Shown: positions 1 to 5,625 of the stretch, piece by piece
Position numbering within the stretch: the first letter of the stretch is position 1
Layout: each line of letters opens with the position of its first letter
NCBI GenBank assembly: GCA_020345705.1
Contig: CP070766.1
Coordinates: forward strand, 1,983,652 to 1,989,739
DNA from: Candidatus Zixiibacteriota bacterium
GTDB taxonomy: Bacteria; Zixibacteria; MSB-5A5; GN15; PGXB01
DNA length: 6,088 bases
Reading direction: 5' to 3'
Translations under genes and position numbers: made by a program
The notes under the pieces: generated by a model
What the model was told of the DNA's origin: nothing
Databases searched by the model: none
What the model saw: the letters and a program-made list of their open reading frames with translations, nothing else

Positions 1-65
1 GGAAAGGCAACCGCCGTCAGAACCTGGTGAAGCAGGATTGCCGAATACAAAAAGAGACGCGACAT
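1..65 (-). CDS. N-terminal fragment of a probable membrane or exported protein (partial, runs off left edge)
   Basis: Reading leftwards from an ATG at 65-63, 21 codons stay open to the window edge and encode MSRLFLYSAILLHQVLTAVA, then F. This is a short basic start followed by a long hydrophobic stretch, like a signal peptide or first membrane segment. The frame is also open upstream to a TAA, so an alternative TTG start at 83-81 would add the residues (M)NTREK before this Met. No strong Shine-Dalgarno decides between them; only a weak GAGAAA-like stretch precedes the ATG. The gene lies 105 bases downstream of the SDR gene on the same strand and may share its transcript. The product cannot be identified from so little sequence, and the call rests only on hydrophobicity and an open frame. 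Confidence 0.35.
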   Translation of the reverse strand, partial: MSRLFLYSAILLHQVLTAVAF

Positions 66-170
66 TTTCTCGCGGGTATTCAATTCAGCCGTCCCGATTT
101 CTTCAACGCCTTACGAATCAGCATGTCTGGAGGAATAACCAGCTGTATATAACTAAGATAGGACAAATAT
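66..170. other. Intergenic spacer with no clear signal
   Basis: This 105-base gap lies between the SDR stop and the partial left-edge gene. A 14-codon minus-strand ORF (MLIRKALKKSGRLN) starts at the ATG within 121-124 and ends about 25 bases before the next gene's start. A GGTTATTCCTCCAG stretch upstream of it is not a Shine-Dalgarno in that orientation. A 4-bp CTGG/CCAG hairpin is possible but too weak to be a terminator, and there is no T-run. I see no convincing promoter or terminator. Confidence 0.4.
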
Positions 171-962
171 CTAAAGCAATCCTTTATAGTGGCCCCCGTC
201 AACGGGGATAGCGGTACCGGTTATATAAGCGGCTCTCTCTGAGGACAGGAAAGCAATAAGGCCGGCCAGCTCTTCCGGGCGGCCGACTCTGCCCACCGGG
301 ATCTGCGCTATCCATTCAGCGTAAATATCCTCGATTTTCACACCGGCTGCCTCAGCTCTAAAGCTTGCGAGTTGCTTCAGCCTCTCCGTATCGGTATATC
401 CGGGGCACACCGTATTGACGGTTGTTCCGGAGGCGCCCAGTTCGTTCGAGATTGATTTCGCGAAACCTGTCAATCCGGCCCGGAGGCAGTTCGAGATGAT
501 CAGATTGTCAAGCGGCTGTTTGACGGCGATGGAAGTGATATAGATGATTCTCCCCCACTTCTTTTCGGTCATACCGGAAATAACCGCGCGAGTCAGATTT
601 ATCGCCGACAGAAGCGTCAATTCGGTTGAGTCCTTCCAGTCATCTTTGCTGAGATCGGTGAAAATGCCGGCTGGAGGGCCGCCTGCATTCGAGACCAGAA
701 TGTCGATTCCGCCGATTTTCGAAGCAGCCTCGCCGGCGATCGTCTCTGCCGCGCCCGGCGTCGAAAGGTCACCTTCGATAGTCGCCGGAACCCTGTCGGT
801 AGCTTCTTTTATTTTCTCAGCTGCCCCTTTGAGGTTTTCCGCGGAACGCGAATTCATTGCGACCACTGCGCCTTCCTGAGCCAGCGCCAGGGCGGCGGCG
901 AAACCGAGACCGGTGGAAGCTCCCGTGACCAGCGCTTTCTTGCCTTTGATACCTAGATCCAT
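171..962 (-). CDS. SDR-family oxidoreductase, atypical 3-oxoacyl-ACP-reductase-like type
   Basis: The 263-residue product is a cytoplasmic Rossmann-fold dehydrogenase/reductase of the classical SDR length. Visible motifs are the cofactor-binding TGASTGLG (residues 13-20), D65 in the EGDLS stretch, NAGG (92-95), catalytic-type Ser144 in YITS, PG (187-188) and the C-terminal ITGTAIPVDGG. The expected catalytic Tyr (Ser+13) is Ser157 and the expected Lys (Tyr+4) is Arg161, within SNCLRAGLTGFAK; the usual helix Asn also appears to be Thr116. This matches the subgroup of SDRs annotated as BKR-like that lack a perfect catalytic tetrad, so the substrate is unknown and ketoreductase activity should not be assumed. 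The start is the ATG at 962-960, which overlaps the peptidase stop as TGATG. It has its own GGAGG (974-970) 7 bases upstream, so the two genes are probably translationally coupled. The stop is TAG. Confidence 0.9.
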   Translation of the reverse strand: MDLGIKGKKALVTGASTGLGFAAALALAQEGAVVAMNSRSAENLKGAAEKIKEATDRVPATIEGDLSTPGAAETIAGEAASKIGGIDILVSNAGGPPAGIFTDLSKDDWKDSTELTLLSAINLTRAVISGMTEKKWGRIIYITSIAVKQPLDNLIISNCLRAGLTGFAKSISNELGASGTTVNTVCPGYTDTERLKQLASFRAEAAGVKIEDIYAEWIAQIPVGRVGRPEELAGLIAFLSSERAAYITGTAIPVDGGHYKGLL

Positions 963-2332
963 CAGCCAGCCTCCACCTTGGCCAGTTCATCAATCAGCGC
1001 CAGCGCCGAATAGCAGCCGCGCTCGAAGTCAATCAGGGAAAAGCGCTCATTAGGAGAATGTGCGTTATCGCCGTTTTGTCCCCACCCCAGAAGCAATGTG
1101 TCCAGACCCAGAACGCTCTTGAAGGTTCCTACAACCGGGATAGAACCGCCTTCCTTCTTGTAAACCGGCTCAATCCCAAATCCGGCCTTTATGGCCCTTC
1201 CCGCCGCCTCTAGCCAGGGTCCCTCGGTGGGAACGACAACCGCCCCCGCCCCCCCGTGTTTTGTGATCTCAAAATCAACATAGTCCGGACAAATTTTTCT
1301 TACATATTTTTCAAACTTGTCGCATATCTCGCCCGGTTCCTGGTCCGGAACCAGCCGCATGGTTATCTTGCACGACGCCCATGACGGAATAATGGTTTTG
1401 CCGCCTTCGCCCTGGTAACCACCGGTTATGCCGTTAATGTCCAGAGTCGGACGCGACCATACTTGCTCATATACGGTATAACCCTTCTCGCCATGAAATC
1501 CCTTGCATCCGACACTTTGCAACAACTCAGATTCATCAAAGGGAAGCTGGGCGAATTGTCTCTTTTCCCAGTCTGTCATCGGCTGGACGTTGTCATAGAA
1601 GCCGTCAATCAAAACACGCCCGTCGCTGTCATGCATCGCACCGATTATCTTAGCCAGCTCGTTTACCGGATTGGGGACGGCCCCGCCGAATCCGCCGGAA
1701 TGAAGGTCTCGATTGGGGCCGGTTACTTTGACCTCGACAAAGGCGACTCCCCGCAAACCGAAGGTAACCGCCGGCTGGTCTTTCCCGAACTGGGAGCTGT
1801 CGGAGACGACGACGATATCAGCTTTGAGAAGCTCGGTATTATTCTTCACGAAATTGGCCAGGTTTTCTGCCCCCGACTCCTCTTCACCCTCAATGAGAAG
1901 TTTGATATTCACCGGAAGTTCGGTTCCGGTGGCAAGATATGCCTCCAGAGCCTTCAGATGGGTGAAAAGCTGTCCCTTGTCGTCCGTCGCGCCCCTGGCT
2001 AGGATATATTCGCCGTCAACAATCGGTTCAAACGGGGCTGTTTTCCACAGCTCAAGAGGTTCGGGCGGCTGGACGTCATAATGGCCGTAATAAAGCAGCG
2101 TTAGCTTCTCGGATGAGCCGATTTTGCTGCCGAATACGACCGGATGACCGCCCGTCGGCATTATCTTTGATTCAATGCCCATCTCGCTCAGGTGACCCTT
2201 CAACCATTCGGCGCAGGCCAGGACGTCTTTTTTATGCTCGCTTTTTGCCGAGACCGACGGGAACTTCAAAAATGTGAAAAGCTCGTCAAGCCTCTTTTGT
2301 TTATTCTGATCAAGAAATGATTTTGGGTCCAT
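962..2332 (-). CDS. M20-family metallodipeptidase (CNDP/PepV-like)
   Basis: The 456-residue protein is a dinuclear-zinc (or manganese) peptidase of the M20 family, expected to hydrolyse dipeptides or short peptides in the cytoplasm. All metal-site residues of the carnosinase-like group can be placed: His84 and Asp86 in YYGHYDVQPP, bridging Asp117 in ARGATDDKG, general-base Glu151 and Glu152 in EGEEESG, Asp178 in VVSDSS, and His425 in AHSPNER. His211 in LHSGGFGG sits in the inserted lid/dimerisation domain (roughly residues 195-355), and GGSIPVV (395-401) is the conserved substrate-binding loop. Length is close to that of cytosolic non-specific dipeptidase (about 475), and there is no signal peptide. 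The ATG start at 2332-2330 is preceded by AGGGAG with 5-base spacing. The TGA stop overlaps the SDR start. The exact substrate cannot be told from sequence. Confidence 0.93.
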   Translation of the reverse strand: MDPKSFLDQNKQKRLDELFTFLKFPSVSAKSEHKKDVLACAEWLKGHLSEMGIESKIMPTGGHPVVFGSKIGSSEKLTLLYYGHYDVQPPEPLELWKTAPFEPIVDGEYILARGATDDKGQLFTHLKALEAYLATGTELPVNIKLLIEGEEESGAENLANFVKNNTELLKADIVVVSDSSQFGKDQPAVTFGLRGVAFVEVKVTGPNRDLHSGGFGGAVPNPVNELAKIIGAMHDSDGRVLIDGFYDNVQPMTDWEKRQFAQLPFDESELLQSVGCKGFHGEKGYTVYEQVWSRPTLDINGITGGYQGEGGKTIIPSWASCKITMRLVPDQEPGEICDKFEKYVRKICPDYVDFEITKHGGAGAVVVPTEGPWLEAAGRAIKAGFGIEPVYKKEGGSIPVVGTFKSVLGLDTLLLGWGQNGDNAHSPNERFSLIDFERGCYSALALIDELAKVEAG

Positions 2333-2337
2333 CTCAT

Positions 2338-2343
2338 CTCCCT
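2338..2343 (-). promoter_or_regulatory. Ribosome binding site of the M20 peptidase
   Basis: On the minus strand, AGGGAG lies 5 bases before the ATG at 2332. This supports that start over the out-of-frame ATG at 2337-2335. Confidence 0.7.
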
Positions 2344-2397
2344 CAAGACTTATCCAGGTTCCGTTTTTTTGCGTAAACTCCGCACATTTGTCACCTC

Positions 2398-2426
2398 AAA
2401 ATAGTCATAACCCTTATAAAAATCAA
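2398..2426 (-). promoter_or_regulatory. Candidate sigma70-like promoter for the peptidase-SDR operon
   Basis: On the minus strand, TTGATT (2426-2421) and TATTTT (2403-2398) are separated by exactly 17 bases. Each matches the consensus at 4 of 6 positions. Transcription would start near 2391 and give a leader of about 58 bases. A 6-bp inverted repeat, CATAAC (2406-2411) and GTTATG (2430-2435), spans the spacer and the -35 flank and could be an operator half-site pair, but arms this short also arise by chance. Confidence 0.4.
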
Positions 2427-2490
2427 CATGTTATGCGTAGATAACGATAAAACAGTTGCCTTTTGGCGGAACAATTTATTTTTTGGGCTT

Positions 2491-2496
2491 TATAAT
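2491..2496 (+). promoter_or_regulatory. Candidate -10 box for the first DUF1573-like gene
   Basis: A perfect TATAAT sits 25 bases before the chosen ATG and would give a leader of about 19 bases that includes the Shine-Dalgarno. No good -35 lies at 16-18 bases; TTGGCG (2463-2468) is 22 bases away, which is too far for a standard promoter. The short distance also argues against the TTG start at 2456, which would lie upstream of this box. Confidence 0.4.
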
Positions 2497-2521
2497 TGAT
2501 TTGAAGCATCGAGGATTGTTA

Positions 2522-3253
2522 ATGATTAGTGCCTTAAAAGCGTGGGTCATCCTAATGTTGATCACCGCCGTGTCTGCGGGAGCGGCCTCAAAATTAACTC
2601 TTGACGTTAGCGATGTCAAATTCGGGCGCGTTCCGCAATACTCAAATTTCTTCAGGAAGATCGTCTTCAGGGCGGAGGGTGACGACACGGTTCGAATTAC
2701 CGATGTTAACACCTACTGTGATTGCTTACGACTGCCGATGGAAAGGAAATTCATTCCGCCCGGCGACAGCATGATTGTTGAACTTGTTTTCAGTTCCGGC
2801 GGCAACGCCGGCAAGAGTCAATGGCGCCCGCACGTTTACAATGACAGCAAGAACCACACGATCCGCTTTAACGTGTTTGCATTCCCCGTTATTGAAGTTG
2901 AGGGGCAAAAGAAGATTTTTGTCAGCCCCCATACCGTCAACGCTTCGCAGTTTGGCGATAAGGTATTCAGAGAGTTCGCGATTCAAATCGTCAACAGAAC
3001 TGATGAACATGTTCCCCTTGATTTGCGTTATTATGACGAGGAGTACTTCACGATTGATTTTCCGGTTTACGTTGCTCCCCTGGATACTGCTGTCGGGAAG
3101 GTGATTTTGAATGACAGGGGAGTTGAATCGGAATTTGAGAAGTCGATGACATTCGAGTTCATAAATGAAGATTACGAGAAAGAACTGTATTCGATCCCGG
3201 TCAGGAGACGGATTTTTAAATCGCCTCCAGGCGGGCAGAAGACTGATAAATAA
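2522..3253 (+). CDS. Exported DUF1573-like protein, cysteine form (CxC motif)
   Basis: The 243-residue product has a signal peptide (about residues 1-22, ending VSAGAA) and is probably periplasmic or envelope-located. The mature N-terminal domain follows the DUF1573 pattern: DVKFGRVPQ (31-39), a beta-rich stretch, then ITDVNTYCDCLRLP with Cys66 and Cys68 where the family usually has CGC, and PPGDS (79-83). A second beta-rich half (about 132-230) contains ASQFGDK, SEFEKSMTFEF and PVRRRI. The start is the ATG at 2522, with GAGG (2511-2514) 7 bases upstream; a TTG 66 bases further up would put extra residues before the signal peptide. It is paralogous along its whole length to the next gene, which carries TGA at the position of Cys66. 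The TAA stop is followed by a 104-base gap containing a new promoter. The molecular function of DUF1573 is unknown to me. Confidence 0.8.
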   Translation: MISALKAWVILMLITAVSAGAASKLTLDVSDVKFGRVPQYSNFFRKIVFRAEGDDTVRITDVNTYCDCLRLPMERKFIPPGDSMIVELVFSSGGNAGKSQWRPHVYNDSKNHTIRFNVFAFPVIEVEGQKKIFVSPHTVNASQFGDKVFREFAIQIVNRTDEHVPLDLRYYDEEYFTIDFPVYVAPLDTAVGKVILNDRGVESEFEKSMTFEFINEDYEKELYSIPVRRRIFKSPPGGQKTDK

Positions 3254-3258
3254 TCCCC

Positions 3259-3286
3259 TTGACAGATGAGATGATTTTGGTAGATT
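3259..3286 (+). promoter_or_regulatory. Candidate sigma70-like promoter for the TGA-containing DUF1573-like gene
   Basis: A perfect -35 TTGACA (3259-3264) is followed after 16 bases by TAGATT (3281-3286), which matches TATAAT at 4 of 6 positions. Transcription would start near 3293, giving a leader of about 65 bases that contains the hairpin at 3304-3333. This lets the second gene be expressed separately from the first, although read-through from upstream is also possible because no terminator lies between them. Confidence 0.5.
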
Positions 3287-3303
3287 TATGTAATTATAGT
3301 TTC

Positions 3304-3333
3304 CTGCCTTTTGACGATATCGAAAAAAGGCGG
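3304..3333 (+). promoter_or_regulatory. Leader hairpin upstream of the TGA-containing gene
   Basis: GCCTTTT (3306-3312) pairs perfectly with AAAAGGC (3325-3331). The stem can extend by T-G and C-G pairs to 9 bp. The loop region contains the palindrome CGATATCG (3315-3322). No T-run follows, so this is not a standard terminator. It sits 14 bases before the Shine-Dalgarno and could stabilise the mRNA or tune translation. The role is inferred. Confidence 0.4.
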
Positions 3334-3346
3334 CTATTTGCTATTT

Positions 3347-3353
3347 GGAGGAG
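3347..3353 (+). promoter_or_regulatory. Strong ribosome binding site (GGAGGAG)
   Basis: The core GGAGG (3347-3351) lies 6 bases before the ATG at 3358. It is the best Shine-Dalgarno in the window. Such an intact initiation site argues against the downstream gene being a decayed pseudogene. Confidence 0.8.
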
Positions 3354-3357
3354 ATAG

Positions 3358-4095
3358 ATGAAGAAAGTATTGCTTTTTTCGGTTTTATTGATGTTTCCGG
3401 TCTTAGTGTTTAGTGTATCGTGGGCCCAGCCGAAGCTTTCAATACCTGAGCCTGACTTTGACTTTGGCTATGTTCCGCAGCATTCGGTTATTTCTCACGT
3501 TTTCTGGCTGTACTCCACCGGCACGGATTCTTTGAAAGTAGTAAACGTCCGGCCTGGGTGAGGATGCACAAAGGCTCCGCTTGACAAAAAGGAGCTTGCT
3601 GTCGGTGACAGCACCGGACTTGAGGTGATATTCAACACCAGATCATATCGTGGCAATCAGACCAAGCGCCCCTCAATCACCACCAATGAGGGAGCTGATA
3701 AGAAGTATGTAAAGATCAGTTCAGAAATCATAATGAATCCCGACTCAACATATCCCATCATCATAAAACCTTACAAGTTTGATGTTTCGCAGTTTGGGGA
3801 GAAGGAAAGAAAAAAGCTGGAGTTCGAAATATTCAACGTTTCCAGCCAGGATTTGGCCATCAAGCTTCTTGATATGCCAGCTAATATGTTTAAGCTCAAG
3901 CTGCCGAAGAAGGTTAAGGCCGGGAAATCCGAGAAGGGTACTATCGAAATCCTGGATGAGTACGTTTCAGAAGAGTTCGAGAAATCGCTGACCGTGGAGT
4001 TGAGCGATGATGCAATGACGCGATTTACGGTGCCGGTTAAGCGGACGATAAGAATCCCCGGCGCCGGTAAATCATCCGAGCACTCAAAGAAATAG
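3358..4095 (+). CDS. Probable selenocysteine-containing exported DUF1573-like protein (UGA read as Sec68)
   Basis: If the in-frame TGA at 3559-3561 is read through, the product has 245 residues, almost the same as its 243-residue neighbour. A signal peptide (about 1-23, ending VSWA before Q24) exports it. The DUF1573 pattern follows: PDFDFGYVPQ (32-41), NVRPG, then Sec68-Gly69-Cys70-Thr, KAPLDKKEL and VGDS (82-85). Aligned with the neighbour, Sec68 falls on Cys66 and Cys70 on Cys68, and the spacing to the conserved Pro, Lys and GDS is identical. The second half (about 132-232) also aligns: VSQFGEK, EEFEKSLTVEL and PVKRTI. There is no other stop before the TAG, and the promoter, Shine-Dalgarno and terminator are intact. 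A SECIS-like hairpin follows the TGA. The Sec-X-Cys pair suggests a redox or metal-binding role (inference). The alternative is a TGT/TGC-to-TGA nonsense mutation or sequencing error, which would leave a 67-residue stub. Confidence 0.8.
3559..3561 (+). other. In-frame TGA, predicted selenocysteine codon
   Basis: This codon lies between GGG (Gly67) and GGA-TGC (Gly69-Cys70). It occupies the position of TGT (Cys66) in the neighbouring paralogue. TGA ends two other genes here (the peptidase and the partial GWxTD gene), and Trp is encoded by TGG throughout. Context-dependent recoding is therefore more likely than a general codon reassignment. Confidence 0.75.
3572..3597 (+). promoter_or_regulatory. 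SECIS-like hairpin downstream of the TGA
   Basis: AGGCTCC (3572-3578) pairs with GGAGCTT (3591-3597) in a 7-bp stem with one G-U pair. The apical loop has 12 nt (3579-3590) and begins with G. The loop starts 17 nt after the TGA. Bacterial SECIS elements, as I recall the published model, lie within the coding region with the loop about 16-37 nt after the UGA, a loop of 3-14 nt and a G in its first two positions; all of these are met. Three more pairs, ACA (3568-3570) with TGT (3600-3602), can form below a small internal loop. Folding was done by eye. Confidence 0.65.
3597..3613 (+). other. Second hairpin after the TGA with a GGT triloop
   Basis: TGCTGTC (3597-3603) pairs perfectly with GACAGCA (3607-3613) around a GGT loop (3604-3606). 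The GGU loop recalls the SelB-recognised loop of E. coli formate dehydrogenase SECIS elements. However, it lies 42 nt after the TGA, beyond the usual spacing. It could stack on the first hairpin (they share base 3597) or be the alternative recognition element. Confidence 0.5.
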
Positions 4096-4112
4096 GATTG
4101 GTAATTCAGAAT

Positions 4113-4146
4113 AAAAAAGCCCGGCCGTAAAAGGTCGGGCTTTTTT
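4113..4146. terminator. Bidirectional rho-independent terminator between convergent genes
   Basis: AAAAAAGCCCGGCC (4113-4126) pairs with GGTCGGGCTTTTTT (4133-4146) around the 6-nt loop GTAAAA. The GC-rich core is 8 bp with one G-U pair and is flanked by A6 and T6 runs. It therefore works on both strands: it ends the DUF1573-like gene (stop at 4095) and the GWxTD operon (stop at 4167). Confidence 0.92.
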
Positions 4147-4166
4147 AGTGCTTCGGGCCGCCGGAA

Positions 4167-5597
4167 TTATTTCAGCATTGTCGGTTCTATGTCTTTGACA
4201 AGGTTTTCCCAATCGCTGTTATAAATCTCCCCCCGGGCGTCGGAATGCACCAGCCGGCTGTCGCCGTAACCGTCGATGTCCTGAAAGACGAATACCACGC
4301 CCCCCTGGAGGGAGTAATACGACCACACTTCATAAGGCCGACCGTAGCTGGGGGCGGGAATGTCTTCCCGTTCATCCCACACACCGTACTGCAATAAGAC
4401 GCGGCCGCGATCCGTTTTCCACCCGTCGTTGGCGCCGGGCAGATTCGAGAAATTTTCATTGGCGTAGATATAACGCCTGAAGATGTCGTCAAGGTATTCG
4501 TTTTCCTCGGTTTCCAGATCGGGATCATGGTCCGCAAAGAATTGGTCAATGAACCTGACCTTGCCGGTATCGTTCAGGCTTTCCAGCATGGCCAGCTGCT
4601 GAGGAGCCAGAATATAGTGAACGAGATTCATCCGGGTTTGTAGACTGGCCGTATCCATGGGGTGCTTCTTGGTGTAGGTGACAACATCGGCCAGCTCACC
4701 GCTACTTGGAAAGAGAATAAATCTGCCCGAGGCCGAGTCAGACATTCCGGTGCTGAACTCGGTGGCTATCAGACTCAATTCGTAACGACCGGGTTTGAGA
4801 TCGCTGATATCAAGCACGTTGCAAACGACCGATGATGACCCGGGTTTGCTGATCACGAGATCGCCGTAATCATGATAGACAACGTTATCAGAGTTCAGGA
4901 TTCGGTAGTTCAGATTGAGACTATCGCTGGTGTTGCCCTCAAATTCAAGATTATACAATTCGGCATAGATGAAGATGTTCGAGTCTGCCTCCGAATAGAT
5001 GCCCATCGGGTTGGGAATTATCTCCCGCCCATTCTTCACCAATCTTCCGCCCGCCTCCTCCGATGAATCTTCCACGACCGATATGTTGTAGGCAAATTCA
5101 AGGCTGCTGAGATTAAGGCGGTCATCGATCACCGAATCCACCACAATCCGGTCGTATAAAAACGAGCCCTCGTTCTTGCCGATGGCGTCAAGCACGGTCA
5201 GTCTGGCCGAATAGATCCCCGGGGGAACCATCAGCGAAAGCCTGTTAAAAAGCCTGATATCCTTTTGCCCGGCTTCGGATGAATCCCGTGCTCTGGTAAG
5301 AAAATAGGTACGTGACGAATCTACAGGATTATCAAGAGTATCGTACAATATCAATTCAGCGTAAATGGCCGCAAGCAAGCCGGGCCCCGCACTGTCTTCT
5401 TCCGCAAGGAAGCTGAACTGATTGCGCGGCACCGCAAAAGGAAATTCAATGTAAGTGTTTCCCTCTAACCTGGGGTCGGGGTAAAGTGATATGCCCGATT
5501 GAACATTTAACATCTCCGCTTGTATCGTGAGGCTGAAGCCGGCGATGAAGATTGCAAAAAACGCGATGGGGAAAATCGAAATCTTCAGATTGTTCAT
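4167..5597 (-). CDS. Exported GWxTD-domain protein
   Basis: The 476-residue product begins with a signal peptide (MNNLKISIFPIAFFAIFIAG..., about residues 1-27, ending IQA), so it is exported to the envelope or periplasm. Residues about 30-295 are beta-rich and Ser/Asp-rich, with repeated short extracellular-type strands such as PPGIYSARLTV (125-135) and KPGRYELSLIA (268-278). A helical linker (about 300-385) leads to the GWxTD domain at the C-terminus: GWKTDRGRVLLQYG (392-405), YEVWSYY (422-428), VVFVFQD (434-440) and SDW. The GWxTD family is common in FCB-group bacteria and related phyla, and its function is unknown to me. The ATG start at 5597-5595 has only a weak GTGAG upstream. It lies 28 bases after the stop of another GWxTD gene on the same strand, so the two form an operon, and it ends with TAA just before the bidirectional terminator. 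Confidence 0.85.
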   Translation of the reverse strand: MNNLKISIFPIAFFAIFIAGFSLTIQAEMLNVQSGISLYPDPRLEGNTYIEFPFAVPRNQFSFLAEEDSAGPGLLAAIYAELILYDTLDNPVDSSRTYFLTRARDSSEAGQKDIRLFNRLSLMVPPGIYSARLTVLDAIGKNEGSFLYDRIVVDSVIDDRLNLSSLEFAYNISVVEDSSEEAGGRLVKNGREIIPNPMGIYSEADSNIFIYAELYNLEFEGNTSDSLNLNYRILNSDNVVYHDYGDLVISKPGSSSVVCNVLDISDLKPGRYELSLIATEFSTGMSDSASGRFILFPSSGELADVVTYTKKHPMDTASLQTRMNLVHYILAPQQLAMLESLNDTGKVRFIDQFFADHDPDLETEENEYLDDIFRRYIYANENFSNLPGANDGWKTDRGRVLLQYGVWDEREDIPAPSYGRPYEVWSYYSLQGGVVFVFQDIDGYGDSRLVHSDARGEIYNSDWENLVKDIEPTMLK

Positions 5598-5625
5598 ATT
5601 AATCTCACATCATCTATTATGTTTG

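Larger units (their letters stand above)
2333..2521. other. Divergent intergenic regulatory region
   Basis: This is the longest non-coding stretch in the window. It is AT-rich and separates the leftward peptidase operon from the rightward DUF1573-like genes. It holds the two candidate promoters listed separately and the CATAAC/GTTATG inverted repeat, which encloses part of an AACATGTT palindrome (2425-2432). No RNA gene or riboswitch fold was recognised. Confidence 0.6.

Noticed and set aside
544..879. Plus-strand ORF inside the SDR gene
   Set aside because: It is a reverse-strand shadow of a well-conserved SDR coding sequence.
1243..1255. C5-G-C7 run as a G-quadruplex or frameshift site
   Set aside because: It encodes a normal HGGAGA stretch in the peptidase with the frame intact on both sides. 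There are only two G-runs on the minus strand, too few for a standard quadruplex.
1463..2002. 179-codon plus-strand ORF inside the peptidase gene
   Set aside because: It is antisense to a gene with complete M20 motifs, and its translation shows no recognisable domain or ribosome binding site.
2456..2521. TTG start adding 22 residues to the first DUF1573-like protein
   Set aside because: It would lie upstream of the TATAAT box and bury the signal peptide. The ATG at 2522 has GAGG at a 7-base spacing.
3358..3561. A complete 67-residue small protein ending at the TGA
   Set aside because: It would consist of a signal peptide and half a beta domain, ending just before the conserved CxC motif. 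Homology continues past the TGA.
3559..3561. Genome-wide UGA reassignment to Trp or Gly
   Set aside because: TGA ends the peptidase gene (overlapping the SDR start) and the partial GWxTD gene, and the aligned residue is Cys, not Trp or Gly.
3625..4095. Separate gene starting at a GTG at 3625, making the TGA a true stop
   Set aside because: It is in the same frame as 3358-3561, has no good Shine-Dalgarno, and would start in the middle of the DUF1573-like domain. The paralogue shows that both parts belong to one protein.
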